A stretch of 64,000 nucleotides of DNA from Yoonia sp. SS1-5 (GTDB taxonomy: Bacteria; Pseudomonadota; Alphaproteobacteria; Rhodobacterales; Rhodobacteraceae), in NCBI RefSeq assembly GCF_038443705.2, contig NZ_CP151764.2, forward strand, positions 1 to 64,000, read 5' to 3'. Position numbers and translations under genes: made by a program. Under the pieces are notes generated by a model. The model had not been told where the DNA came from and searched no databases. It saw only the letters and a list, made by a program, of their open reading frames with translations. Within the stretch, counting starts at the first letter, position 1, and each line of letters starts with the position of its first letter. Positions 1 through 9,000 of this stretch are shown piece after piece.

Positions 1-2
1 TT

Positions 3-146
3 GAAGAACCAATTGGTGAGGGGTTTCTCAAAGGTGACGACAATGTTGTGCAAACAAACATCGCGGCTGTGATCATTCGGAACGACTACGTGGTCACAGC
101 GTTCCCTGTGCTAACACCTTTGGACGAAAGCCACCCGCTCAACTAG
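3..146 (+). CDS. C-terminal end of an unidentified protein (5' end outside window)
   Basis: The frame is open from the left edge and encodes the last 47 residues of a protein whose start lies outside the window. The tail alternates short beta-strand-like stretches (NIAAVIIR, YVVTAFPV). This is reminiscent of the C-terminus of BECR-fold nuclease toxins such as bacterial EndoU domains, which often end in a VVTAFP-like strand. The fragment is too short to be sure, and no function is assigned. No immunity-type gene follows within the next 320 bases. Confidence 0.45.
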   Translation, partial: EEPIGEGFLKGDDNVVQTNIAAVIIRNDYVVTAFPVLTPLDESHPLN

Positions 147-468
147 TCTTCCCAGGAATAACCTAGCTAAGATGTCTATGACTTGCCTGGCCTGAGGCCG
201 GACAAGACATTACGCAACTTCTCAGCACTAGAATAAGTGCTGACCAGGCTCATCACATTGATTGACTTTGCAAGAGAATCGACCGTCGGCGAATTACGAC
301 GAGTTTGCCCAAATTTCGGCATACTTGAGCCAAATGACAGAGAACTGCCACAAAAATAATCATCATTGTATAGAAATTGGCCCTTTACCGTACTGTCTTT
401 ACCTAAAGTTTAGGAAGACGCTTGGTTTGAACTGGACGGGGCTTTGGTAAAGTAAAAGGAAATGAGCG
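147..468. other. Gene-free stretch upstream of the PstS-like gene
   Basis: I see no convincing gene here. Just after the preceding stop there is a small GGCC-TGA-GGCC hairpin near 189-200 without a clear T-run, so it is at best a weak terminator. A short open frame at 262-450 has no recognisable features and no good ribosome binding site. An AAGGAAA sequence at about 456-462 is a plausible ribosome binding site for the next gene. Confidence 0.5.
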
Positions 469-1395
469 ATGGCAAACCGAGCAGCACAACACGTCGTATC
501 CTCTATCGCCGGCATTATTACGTGTTCATCCATGGCACTCGCCGAGCAAACAACGTTCCGATCACATGACGGTGGTCTGGAGATTGTCGGCGAATTGATC
601 AGCAGTTCTGGAGACAACTACGTCGTTGACACCGATTTGGGGCGCTTGAACCTCAGAAAAGAAGAAGTGACTTGCGATGCCGCAGCGTGCCGGTCGGACT
701 CGTCTGAAGCGCAAGAGCAGGACCTGGTACTCTTTGGATCGCAAACGATCGGATCGTCGATCATGCCGATCTTGCTGGCCGGCTATGCAGGTCACCTTGA
801 AGCGGAAGCGTCAGTTGAGACGAATGAGCGAAGCGAGAATATCGTAGCGAGCCTCGTGGGCGAAGAAGGATTCGGCGACCCAATCGGAAGCGTCCTTGTT
901 GTTCCCTCCCTCTCGGACGATGCATTTCCCAACCTGCGACGTGCGTCCAACAAGATTGGTATGTCGTCCCGACGCATTACCCGAGATGAGGCCGTAGAGC
1001 TGCGTCAGTTTGGGGCCGGCAGCATGGTGGATGTTACAAACGAACACTTCTTGGCAGTCGACAACCTGGTCCTAGTCGCGCATCCTGAAAACCCGGTCGA
1101 TGAACTCACTTTGGACCAAGCGCGCGGCATCTTTGCCGGCGAAATCACCAACTGGCGACAGGTAGGTGGTCCAGATTTGCCCATTACTGTCGCACAGCGG
1201 GAACCCGGTTCTGCAACACGATCGACGTTCGAAGAGAAACTGTTCGGGCAAGAAATCAAAAGCCTCGCGCAAACAACGAACTTCCCCGATGACGCCACGA
1301 TCTCGGACTCTGTATGGAGAGAGGCATCGGCCATTGGCTATGTTTCGTCTGCGGAAGTTCGCGGCGCGAAACCTATCACGATCATAAGCTCTTAG
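469..1395 (+). pseudogene. PstS-like periplasmic substrate-binding protein, truncated by an IS3 fragment
   Basis: The 308-residue product has an N-terminal signal peptide (hydrophobic IAGIITCSSMALA, cleavage near residue 25). A short SH3-like segment follows, with a conserved-looking pair of cysteines (CDAAAC), then a PBP-fold domain of the phosphate-binding type. The stretch around residues 205-225 (DNLVLVAHPENPV, then IFAGEITNW) is the hallmark of PstS-like proteins. Rhodobacterales relatives are usually longer, continuing into the rest of the binding lobe and often an OmpA-type domain. Here the frame stops at 1395, and the sequence immediately after it encodes an IS3 OrfA tail, so the 3' end appears to have been lost by insertion. 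The fragment may still be made but is unlikely to be a complete binding protein. Confidence 0.7.
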
Positions 1396-1396
1396 G

Positions 1397-1516
1397 TCAG
1401 AGGTTGCGGAACAGGCCGCTGAGATCAAAAGGCTGAAGCGCGAACTGGCGAGAGTAACCGAGGAACGCACGATCTTAAAAAAGGCGACCGCGTACTTCGC
1501 GCGCGAGTCTCAGTGA
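1397..1516 (+). pseudogene. IS3-family OrfA, C-terminal fragment
   Basis: Reading from 1398 gives about 39 residues of a charged leucine-zipper helix ending in ERTILKKATAYFARESQ, the typical C-terminus of IS3-family OrfA. The N-terminal helix-turn-helix part is missing. The slippery run A AAA AAG lies near 1476-1483, and a -1 shift there joins this frame to the downstream OrfB frame, as expected for programmed frameshifting in IS3 elements. The fragment abuts the truncated PstS-like gene. Confidence 0.75.
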
Positions 1517-1800
1517 AGTACGCGTTCATCGAGGCTCACCGCGCGGAGTTTTCTGTTCGGTCGATGTGTCGCGTGCTGGCGGTCCATTTCAGTGGCTTTT
1601 ATGCATGGCTTAAGGAACCGTTAAGCCAGCGTGCGCTTGAAGATGCACGTCAGACAAAGCTGATCCATCAGGCTTGGACGGACAGCGGCAAGGTCTACGG
1701 ATACCGCAAGTTGACGGATGATCTTCGTGATGCTGGCGAGACCTGTTCTGAGAACCGTGTGGCACGCTTGGCCAGCCTAGCAGGTATCGCAGCGCAGATT
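1513..1800 (+). pseudogene. IS3-family OrfB transposase, N-terminal fragment
   Basis: About 96 residues of OrfB are present, including the HTH_21-like region (MCRVLAVHFSGFYAWLKEP) and the segment VYGYRKLTDDLRDAGETCSENRVARL that precedes the integrase core. The frame is then broken exactly at the left inverted repeat of a Tn3-family transposon (1801). The DDE catalytic core is absent, so this cannot be active. The continuation of OrfB is not found at the right end of either Tn3 copy in the window, so sequence was lost after insertion. Confidence 0.8.
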
Positions 1801-1839
1801 GGCCCCATCGGAAGGTTTCTTCGTAGAACCACGCTAAGG
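1801..1839 (+). repeat. Left terminal inverted repeat of Tn3 copy 1
   Basis: This 39-bp end matches the reverse complement of 5542-5580 at 38 positions. It truncates the IS3 OrfB frame at base 1800. Confidence 0.9.
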
Positions 1840-1861
1840 GGGAACGAAAACTGAACATGGC

Positions 1862-2428
1862 TTATGGTGTAGCGTTTCTGATCACCTTGTAAGCTGTTGA
1901 TCTGCCTATGCCGAGGTGTTTTGCGGCCTGGGCGACGGATTGTCCTGCGCTGACGAGATCCTGGAGGGCTGAGATTGTCTCGGGTTGCAATGGTGGGCGC
2001 CCAGGGTTGCGACCATGCTTTCGGGCGTTGATCAGGCCATCTTTGGTGCGCTCTGAGATCAGGCGGCGCTCGAAATGCGCGATGGCCCCGAACACGTGGA
2101 ATACGAGTTCGCCAGCGGCAGATGTCGTGTCGATCCGCTCTTCAAGGCTGATCAGGTTGATCTCTCTGGCCTTCAGGTCATCGACGGTTTCCAGCAGCTC
2201 CTTGAGCGAGCGTCCCAAACGATCAAGGCGGATAACGGCGAGGGTGTCGTTGGGGCGCGCCTGATCAAGCAGTTCTGTTAGCCCAGGTCGGTTGAACGTC
2301 TTGCCGGAGATCACGTCCTCGAACACGCGAATAGCGCCGTGTTGTAGCAACCGGTCTTTTTGGCCGGACAGGTCTTGGTCGGCGGTGGAGACTCTTGCGT
2401 ATCCGAGGATGTCGCCAGTGCGTGTCAT
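1862..2428 (-). CDS. tnpR: TnpR serine recombinase (resolvase), Tn3 copy 1
   Basis: This 188-residue serine recombinase resolves cointegrates at res during replicative transposition. The catalytic serine lies in YARVSTADQ (S14), followed by the typical small-serine-recombinase motifs LDRLGRSLKELL and GELVFHVFGAIAHFERRLI. A C-terminal helix-turn-helix (residues about 160-185, QAAKHLGIGRSTAYKVI) binds the res subsites. Length and layout are normal for the family. It is divergent from tnpA and presumably autoregulates both from the shared intergenic res region. The protein is identical to the copy at 12299-12865. Confidence 0.95.
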   Translation of the reverse strand: MTRTGDILGYARVSTADQDLSGQKDRLLQHGAIRVFEDVISGKTFNRPGLTELLDQARPNDTLAVIRLDRLGRSLKELLETVDDLKAREINLISLEERIDTTSAAGELVFHVFGAIAHFERRLISERTKDGLINARKHGRNPGRPPLQPETISALQDLVSAGQSVAQAAKHLGIGRSTAYKVIRNATP

Positions 2429-2568
2429 GGTGTCGCCAAAACGGCCGTTTTGTGGCCTGACTTCACGTCATCAATGTGATCCTGAATTGGCGTGGAAAAT
2501 ATGTCTTTTTATTGGTCTCCATAATATTCGAGGTCTTCAAACGTGCAACTACGTTTTGAGGACACCTT
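2429..2568. promoter_or_regulatory. Putative res site and divergent tnpR/tnpA promoters (copy 1)
   Basis: This is the 140-bp region between the divergent genes. It contains a perfect 14-bp palindrome AAAACGGCCGTTTT (about 2437-2450) and, just before tnpA, an imperfect inverted pair GTCTTCAAACGT / ACGTTTTGAGGAC. Both are plausible resolvase-binding subsites. The single base that differs between the two transposon copies (2468) is in this region. Confidence 0.65.
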
Positions 2569-5520
2569 ATGGCCCGCCGACTACTTTCTTCCCGCGCGCA
2601 TGCAGACCTCTTCGAGGTGCCGACAGATCCTGATGCTTTGATCCGCCATTATCTGCTGAGCGGGGACGACATTGACCTGATCCGCACTCGACGTCGCGCC
2701 GAAAACCTCCTTGGTGTCGCGGTGCATATTTGTCTGCTGCGCTACCCGGGCTTCGGGTGGAGCGACGGCATCATGCCGCCAGCGGAACTGATCACTTGGC
2801 TTGCTGAACAACTTCAGGTGGAGGCTTGTACTCTCGACGAATATGCCATCAGGCGGAATACGCGGCACGAACATCATGCCGTCGCGATGCGCCACTTGGG
2901 GCTTGCCCCTTTCGGACCTGAACATGTCCAGCAAGCGGAGGATGTCGCCACGAGGGCGGCCTTCGCGACGGATCACGGCGTGAAGATTGTTGAGACGCTG
3001 GTCGGGGAGCTGCGCAAGCAGCATCTGGTGTTGCCGAGCGTGGATACGCTCGAGCGCCTTGCGCTGAAAGGGCGGGCCCGCGCCCGGCGCGAGGCTGCCG
3101 CCGCGCTGTTTGATGCTCTCTCACCGGAGCAACGTGTCCAGTTGCAGGCGCTTTTGGTCAATGATCCATCGGTTGGGCAAACGCGTCTCACGTGGTTGCG
3201 GGGCTATCCGTATTCGACCAGTCCGGCCAGCATGACCGCGCTTCTGGATCGCTTGAACTATCTGCGATCGCTGAATTTACCGCCAAACCTTGGGCACGGC
3301 CTCCACCCCGACCGGCTGCTCAAGTTCGCGCGCGAGGGCGCTGTGGCCCCTGTGAGCTTGCTGAACGATTTTGGCGAACGACGGCGGATTGCAACGCTCG
3401 CGGCGCAGATGGCGGATTTATCCATCACGATCACCGACGCGACCATCGCCATGTTCGAGCGACTGACAGGCCAGCTCTTCTCACGTTCCCGCAATCGCCA
3501 AGAGGAGGTCTGGCGCATGGGAAAAACCCGGGTTGGCAAGCTGATGCAGCTCTTTGGCGCGTCCATTGATGCCATGGCCCGCGCACAAGATCTGGGGCAA
3601 GATCCCTTTGCTGCGTTGGATGCTGATGTCGGATGGGAAACTCTCTTGGGCAAGCGTGACGAAATCGCTGGTTTCGGAGAGCTGGCAACGAGTGACCCGC
3701 TCGCTCTGGCGGCTGAGCGCTACGCCTATATGCGCAAGTTTGCCCCTGCATTCCTTGAGGCTTTCGAGTTCAAGGCCACCGATGCGGGGGATGACCTCAA
3801 GGACGCAATCGCCTTGCTGCGCGAACAGAACCGCACAGGTAAACGCAAGTTGCCCGATGATCCGCCCATGCCCTTCGCGGCCAAACATTGGTCGTCGCTG
3901 ATCGTCCAGGATGGTCAGCCACAACGGCGTGTGTACGAGACCGCCGTTGTGTCCACCTTGCGCGAGCGCCTGCGCGCCGGGGATATCTGGGTCGACGGAA
4001 GCCGTGAGTATCGCCGGTTCGACAGCTACCTGAAGCCCCGGGACAAGGCTGAAACCATTATGCGGAATGCGGGCTTCGAGACAGATCCGGAAGCATGGTT
4101 GTCTGATCGGCGAGTGACGATTGAGAAACGTTTTGACCAAGTAGAGCGCGTCCTGAAGCGCAAGGCGCTCTCTGGTGTCCGAATTGAGCGCGGGCGATTG
4201 AAGATTACGCCGCATGACGCGGTCACACCGCCCGCCGCCGTGCGACTGGAACGGGCGATTGATGCCGTGATGCCCCGCATCCGCATCACGGAGTTGCTCT
4301 GGGAGGTAAACGCGCAGACCGGGTTCCTTGATGCCTTCACTGACCTGCGGTCTGGCAAGCAGCACGATGAACCTGCCGCCGTTCTGGCCACGATCCTGGC
4401 CGGGGCCACCAATCTCGGCCTGGAGCGGATGGCCCATGCCTCATCGCGTGTCAGCCACGCGCAGCTGACTTGGGCGCAGACATGGTATCTTCGGCCGGAG
4501 ACATTCGCGGATGCCTTGGGGCGTATCGTCGACGCCCATCATGGTTTGCCCTTCGCGCAGCACTGGGGTGCGGCGGAGCACAGCTCATCGGACGGCCAGT
4601 TCTTTGCTGCCAATCGCGGCAGCGGGCTCATCAACGCGAAATACGGGCCTGATCCCGGCCTGAAACTCTATTCCTTCCTGTCGGGCCAGTACGGATCCTT
4701 CCATTCCAGCGTCATCGGGGCAACGGCAGGCGAAGCCCCTTTCGTGCTTGATGGCCTCCTGACCAACCCGGCCAGCTTCGACCCACTTGTACATTACACA
4801 GATACCGGCGGCGTGTCGGACCACGTCTTCGCCCTGTTCCATCTCTTGGGGATGACCTTTGCCCCGCGCCTGCGCGACTTTCCTGACCGGCGGCTGGCAT
4901 GCTTCGGGAGCGCGAAGGCGTGGCCCACTCTGTCCTCCCTCATTGGGAGGCCAATCAACGAAGAGGTGATCCGGCAGCATTGGGGCGATATCATGCGGCT
5001 CGCGGCCAGCATCCGCGACAAGTCTCTCAAACCGTCTGAAATCCTGCGCAAGCTTGGGGCGTACCGCCAGCAAAACCGGCTATATCTCGCCCTGGGTGAA
5101 ATCGGCCGGATCGAGCGCACACTCTTCATGCTCGACTGGATCGAGAGCGCCGACCTACGCATGGAATGCCACGCTGGCCTGAACAAAGGAGAAGCGCGCC
5201 ACTCATTGGCCAGGGCCGTCTTTGCCCACGCCCAAGGGCGCATTCATGACCGCTCTGACGCGGCCCAACAAAAACGGGCCATGGCGCTCAACCTCGTCAT
5301 CGCCGCCATCACATTTTGGAACACGATTTACATGGGCAAGGCCGCCAACCACCTCGCGCAGAACAGCCCCCTCTATGACGCCAAGCTGCTTGCGCATACC
5401 TCGCCGCTCGGATGGGAGCACGTCATCCTATCAGGCGACTTCGATTGGCATTCCGGGGCCGCCGACCGCAAAATTGCGCGGCCACTGAACATCAGGCCAG
5501 CCAGAGACTGGGGAACCTGA
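2569..5520 (+). CDS. tnpA: TnpA transposase of Tn3 family, copy 1
   Basis: This 983-residue DDE transposase catalyses replicative transposition of the element. The N-terminal part (about 1-165) is the DNA-binding DUF4158 domain, and the C-terminal part (about 570-960) is the Tn3 catalytic domain. The expected acidic residues are visible: D675 in SSDGQFF, D745 in YTDTGGVSDHVFALFHLLG and E875 in LNKGEARH. The length is full for the family and there are no frameshifts, so it looks intact. The start ATG follows AGGACACC. The DNA sequence of the second copy (13006-15957) gives the same protein. Confidence 0.96.
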   Translation: MARRLLSSRAHADLFEVPTDPDALIRHYLLSGDDIDLIRTRRRAENLLGVAVHICLLRYPGFGWSDGIMPPAELITWLAEQLQVEACTLDEYAIRRNTRHEHHAVAMRHLGLAPFGPEHVQQAEDVATRAAFATDHGVKIVETLVGELRKQHLVLPSVDTLERLALKGRARARREAAAALFDALSPEQRVQLQALLVNDPSVGQTRLTWLRGYPYSTSPASMTALLDRLNYLRSLNLPPNLGHGLHPDRLLKFAREGAVAPVSLLNDFGERRRIATLAAQMADLSITITDATIAMFERLTGQLFSRSRNRQEEVWRMGKTRVGKLMQLFGASIDAMARAQDLGQDPFAALDADVGWETLLGKRDEIAGFGELATSDPLALAAERYAYMRKFAPAFLEAFEFKATDAGDDLKDAIALLREQNRTGKRKLPDDPPMPFAAKHWSSLIVQDGQPQRRVYETAVVSTLRERLRAGDIWVDGSREYRRFDSYLKPRDKAETIMRNAGFETDPEAWLSDRRVTIEKRFDQVERVLKRKALSGVRIERGRLKITPHDAVTPPAAVRLERAIDAVMPRIRITELLWEVNAQTGFLDAFTDLRSGKQHDEPAAVLATILAGATNLGLERMAHASSRVSHAQLTWAQTWYLRPETFADALGRIVDAHHGLPFAQHWGAAEHSSSDGQFFAANRGSGLINAKYGPDPGLKLYSFLSGQYGSFHSSVIGATAGEAPFVLDGLLTNPASFDPLVHYTDTGGVSDHVFALFHLLGMTFAPRLRDFPDRRLACFGSAKAWPTLSSLIGRPINEEVIRQHWGDIMRLAASIRDKSLKPSEILRKLGAYRQQNRLYLALGEIGRIERTLFMLDWIESADLRMECHAGLNKGEARHSLARAVFAHAQGRIHDRSDAAQQKRAMALNLVIAAITFWNTIYMGKAANHLAQNSPLYDAKLLAHTSPLGWEHVILSGDFDWHSGAADRKIARPLNIRPARDWGT

Positions 5521-5541
5521 TTGTGTTCGCTGGAAGTTCTT

Positions 5542-5580
5542 CCTTAGCGTGGTTCTACGAACAAACCTTCCGATGGGGCC
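5542..5580 (-). repeat. Right terminal inverted repeat of Tn3 copy 1
   Basis: This is the reverse complement of the left end with one mismatch. It abuts an IS6-type transposase tail at 5581. Confidence 0.9.
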
Positions 5581-5884
5581 TATAACAAATAAACTCCGCA
5601 GTTACATAAAACCCATCAAATCCGCAACTCCCAGCGCCGACCACCGGGCGCAAAAAGGACTGAACAACCGCATCGAAGGATCACACTGGCCGAGGCGAAA
5701 ACGAGAGAAGATATTTGGCCGGTTCAAGTCGCCTAGGCAGGCACAGCGTTTTCTTTCCGCCCACGATCAAATCAATACCGTCTTCAAACCCCACCGCTAC
5801 ATATTCACTGCAATATCCTTCCGCCACGCTCGATCAGATGCTTTCATTTTGTGGGACGGCTATGCGATGGAAATGACAGCGTAG
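5581..5884 (+). pseudogene. IS6-family transposase, C-terminal fragment
   Basis: About 100 residues beginning NKLRSYIKPIKSATPSADH match the C-terminal third of IS6-family DDE transposases. The hallmark HRAQKGLNNRIEGSHWP and the arginine-rich RRKREKIFGRFKSPRQAQRFLS are both visible; the conserved glutamate of NNRxE is the third catalytic residue. The N-terminal half is missing because the reading frame starts inside the right end of Tn3 copy 1. It is inactive. It may mark the point where a rearrangement joined unrelated flanks to the Tn3 end. Confidence 0.75.
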
Positions 5885-6052
5885 CTGGATAACCATTTAA
5901 CCACTTGTGGTCTGGCCGGAATAACTTGGCAATACCGGTACAACTTAACACTGAAAACAAAAGAAAAAATCAGGCGGAAATCCGGTTAATTAGGGTACAG
6001 TGACACCTGACCCCCGCATTCTTTCTACTCCCAGAACTGCCAAGCTGCGGCT

Positions 6053-9000
6053 TTAAGCGATCAGGTCTCCGTCAAATGGCGAGATGTTGGACACGATATA
6101 CATGTTGTCGTTGTAATCCAGATTGCCCGGAACATAGTCCATGGCGATCAGATATGTTTCCTCTATCCGCGTGCCATCCTGATAAAGCTCGATCAGGCGC
6201 AGACCGGCATCGGGCGCGCCCGGGAAGCGTCCTGGATCGACCGTCCGGCCCTGAACATTGAAGGAGAACACATCACCGCCTAGATCAAAGGCCACATTAT
6301 CCGGACCGTCCTGATTTTCCGGCAATATGGTCTGCGCGTCCGAGGCCACATGGCGCAGCCCACCCACACGAACCTCATTCCCGTAGGCGGCCGTGTCATT
6401 TAGATCGCCGGCAGCGGGATCATAGTCATAGGTGAACACAGACAGACCAGCGGTGCTATTCTGCTGGTGCCAAGCGCCGATTTGGCGAATGATGACAGCC
6501 TCGGATTTGTCGGCCGCCTCAAAATAATACGCGGTTTCATCAACCCCGTTTATGCTTATTGTAGCCTCGCCAGGAACGATCACGCCGCTACCGTCGTCAA
6601 GCTCGTCGCGGGTGATAACCTGCCCGCCGGGCGTCGTTTCCCAGCCAAACAGGGCCACCACGTCCTCTACATCTGGCTCGACATTGCCTTCGGCGACAGC
6701 CTGCCAGAGGCCGCGCAGATCGGTCTCCAACGAGACACCAACGGTGGTCCCAAGGGTCAGCGTGCCGTCGTAGAGACCGCTATTGGCCCCCAGATTGGCC
6801 GCATCAAACTCAACCTGAAGCGTCAGTTGCGCGCCTGCGGCCAATGTCACGGGCGCCGACGGGCCGCCAACAACCTCAAACGGGCCTGTCACGGAGATCT
6901 GGTCGATGGTCAGGGCGATACTTGCGGTGTTCTCGAAGGTCATCTCCCGAATACTGGTGTCGCGGGTCTCGGGGAATTTGGTGCCCTCAATCTCATGGAA
7001 GACAAAAGCATCCGAACCGGGGAGCGGGTCGTCCTCGGCAAAGACCAACGCGTTCGAGGGTGCGGAGGGTGGCGCATCCGGGGTCAACAGTGTGATCCGG
7101 TCATCAGTCAGGCTGCCGCGGCTGACATTCTCGGCCACATAGATCCGGCCAGAGGGTTCATGCACCGCCAGATCGAGCGGATTGTTGAAGCCGCCTGCCA
7201 CCTCAAAACTGTCGACCACAGAGCCATCGGGGTTGAAGGTAAGGGCCAGAACCCGGTCGCCGCCGGAATACTCGGTCACCAGAAAAGCGCCATTGAGGTT
7301 GCCGTTGAAAGCGCCCGACTGGTACTCCACCGACCCATTTGGCGAACGGCTGATGCCAAAATCATAGACGATGCCGCGATAGTTGGGATCAGGCGCGGTG
7401 CCCACGTCATAGCCGTTGGAGCCGGTCACCTCATTCGGATCAACACCCGCGGTCGGGTTGCCGCCGTCGCGGATATACTCGTCTCGGGTCGGATTGGGTG
7501 CGCCGTAGTAACCTCCCGCCTCGACCAGCGCCAGCGTGTCCTTTTGGACAGGACCGCCCGTCAGGCTCTCATCGGCCGGGGTGCGCGGGTCATCAGGGGA
7601 GTTGCCACCCGCCCCAGAGCCATTGATCGCGGAATAGAGGTTGCCGTTGGAATGCCAGACAAGGTCATAGGCATTGCGCAAACCGGTCGCGTAGATCGAG
7701 ACGGGAGCCCCCGGAGCGAAGGGATCGTAATCGCCTGCCCCGTCCGTGCGCACATCAAAGCCGCCATTGGGCGGTGTGAGCGACGTGTCGATTTTCAGGA
7801 CGGACGCGCTTAGCAGCGTCTCGGCCCGGAACCCCCATGTGGCATCCGGCGCGCCTGTGGCCGACAGGCTGCCCTGGGACACATAGAGATCACCGTCGGG
7901 GCCAAACGCAATCGAATTGGTCAGATGGTCGATGGTCGAGCGCGGCAGGCCGTCGACGTAATCCGTTACGGTTCCGGAGAAGCCTGGCCCGGGGTTCAGG
8001 TCGATATAGGAAATCTTGGAGGTGAAATTCTCACCGGTCGAGAAGATGGTCGTATTGTTGGTGAACCAGAGCCGGTCCGGCACATCCGGGTCAAAGGCCA
8101 AGCCGATCAGCGTGCGCGGATCAGTGGCGGTGGAGATTGAAATCTCCTGCCTGTTGTCCAGATCGCCTGTCGCCTGATCAATGTCCCAGCGGATCAGTTT
8201 GCCGTCGATGGTGGTCGCAAATAGCTGGCTGTCATCATCACTGACCACAAGGCTCGCGACGGCATCGCCGTTTTCGACGACCCGGGCGTCAAAGTTAAAT
8301 TCACCGCCTCCGCCCGTGCCGCCGTCAGAGGTCTCAAAGCTGCGGGAGAAGACGGGATAGGCATCGCCACCTTCGCTGCGCACACCATCCAGTATCAGCG
8401 TATAGCCAGTATTCGGGTCCAGCTCTTCATCGGGCGTGAAGGTGATGCTGTCACGCCCGCCTGTCGTGTTGACCGTGCCCGCAACGGCCGCACCTGTGTC
8501 ATCCACCAAGCGGACGGTCGTTGTTGTCACGGTGCTCGCATCAATCCGATCCTGCGTGTCCGAGACCACGATCGAGACCGAAAAGGAGGCGTTCGTCGCA
8601 ATCCCCTGCTCGCCCGGATCGACCTCGTCAGCGCCGTCAAAAACGGTGCCAAAGCGAGGCCCGGAGCTACCCGAGCCCAGCGAAAGCGCGTCAACATTGG
8701 GGCCACTTTGCCCGTTGGAAACAAGCCGGATCGTATTTTGTCCTGCAACCAGATCAACGCCTACACTGATGTCCCCCCAATTGGTGAACGACCCTGTGGA
8801 GGTGAAGCCAACGGGGGCTGCCTGCACCGCACCGTTGATCTCAAGCTGCATGTTTCTTGTACCTGATCCGAGCGCATAGCGGATCGTCAGATCTGTGCTG
8901 GTGGCGGATGCCGCATCTACGGTCCAGACAAGCGCCTCCCCACTAGCGGCTTGAAAATCCACAAAGCCAGCACCTTCAAAGCCCGGATTGTTCGTCGCCA

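Larger units (their letters stand above)
1801..5580 (+). mobile_element. Tn3-family transposon, copy 1 (3,780 bp, tnpR + tnpA, no cargo)
   Basis: The element is bounded by 39-bp terminal inverted repeats starting GGCCCCATCGGAAGG, with one mismatch at position 19 between the ends. It carries only a serine resolvase (minus strand) and a TnpA transposase (plus strand) diverging from a 140-bp intergenic region that must hold res. No passenger genes are present. A second copy lies at 12238-16017 in the same orientation with the same length; the only difference I noticed is base 2468 (A) versus 12905 (G). The 5 bases outside the two ends (AGATT left, TATAA right) do not match, so the usual Tn3 target duplication is missing. 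Confidence 0.93.

Noticed and set aside
2292..2633. Plus-strand frame overlapping the tnpR start and the res region
   Set aside because: It reads through the intergenic recombination site and overlaps both real transposon genes. It differs by one residue between copies because of the one base change.
3481..4437. 318-residue minus-strand frame inside tnpA (also at 13918-14874)
   Set aside because: It is antisense to the transposase, which has all catalytic residues. The frame has no recognisable protein features.
6467..7813. 448-residue open frame on the plus strand opposite the CBM gene
   Set aside because: It lies wholly antisense to a gene with clear domains, is rich in arginine, glycine and alanine, and has no motifs or ribosome binding site. 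It is a by-product of GC-rich codon use on the other strand.
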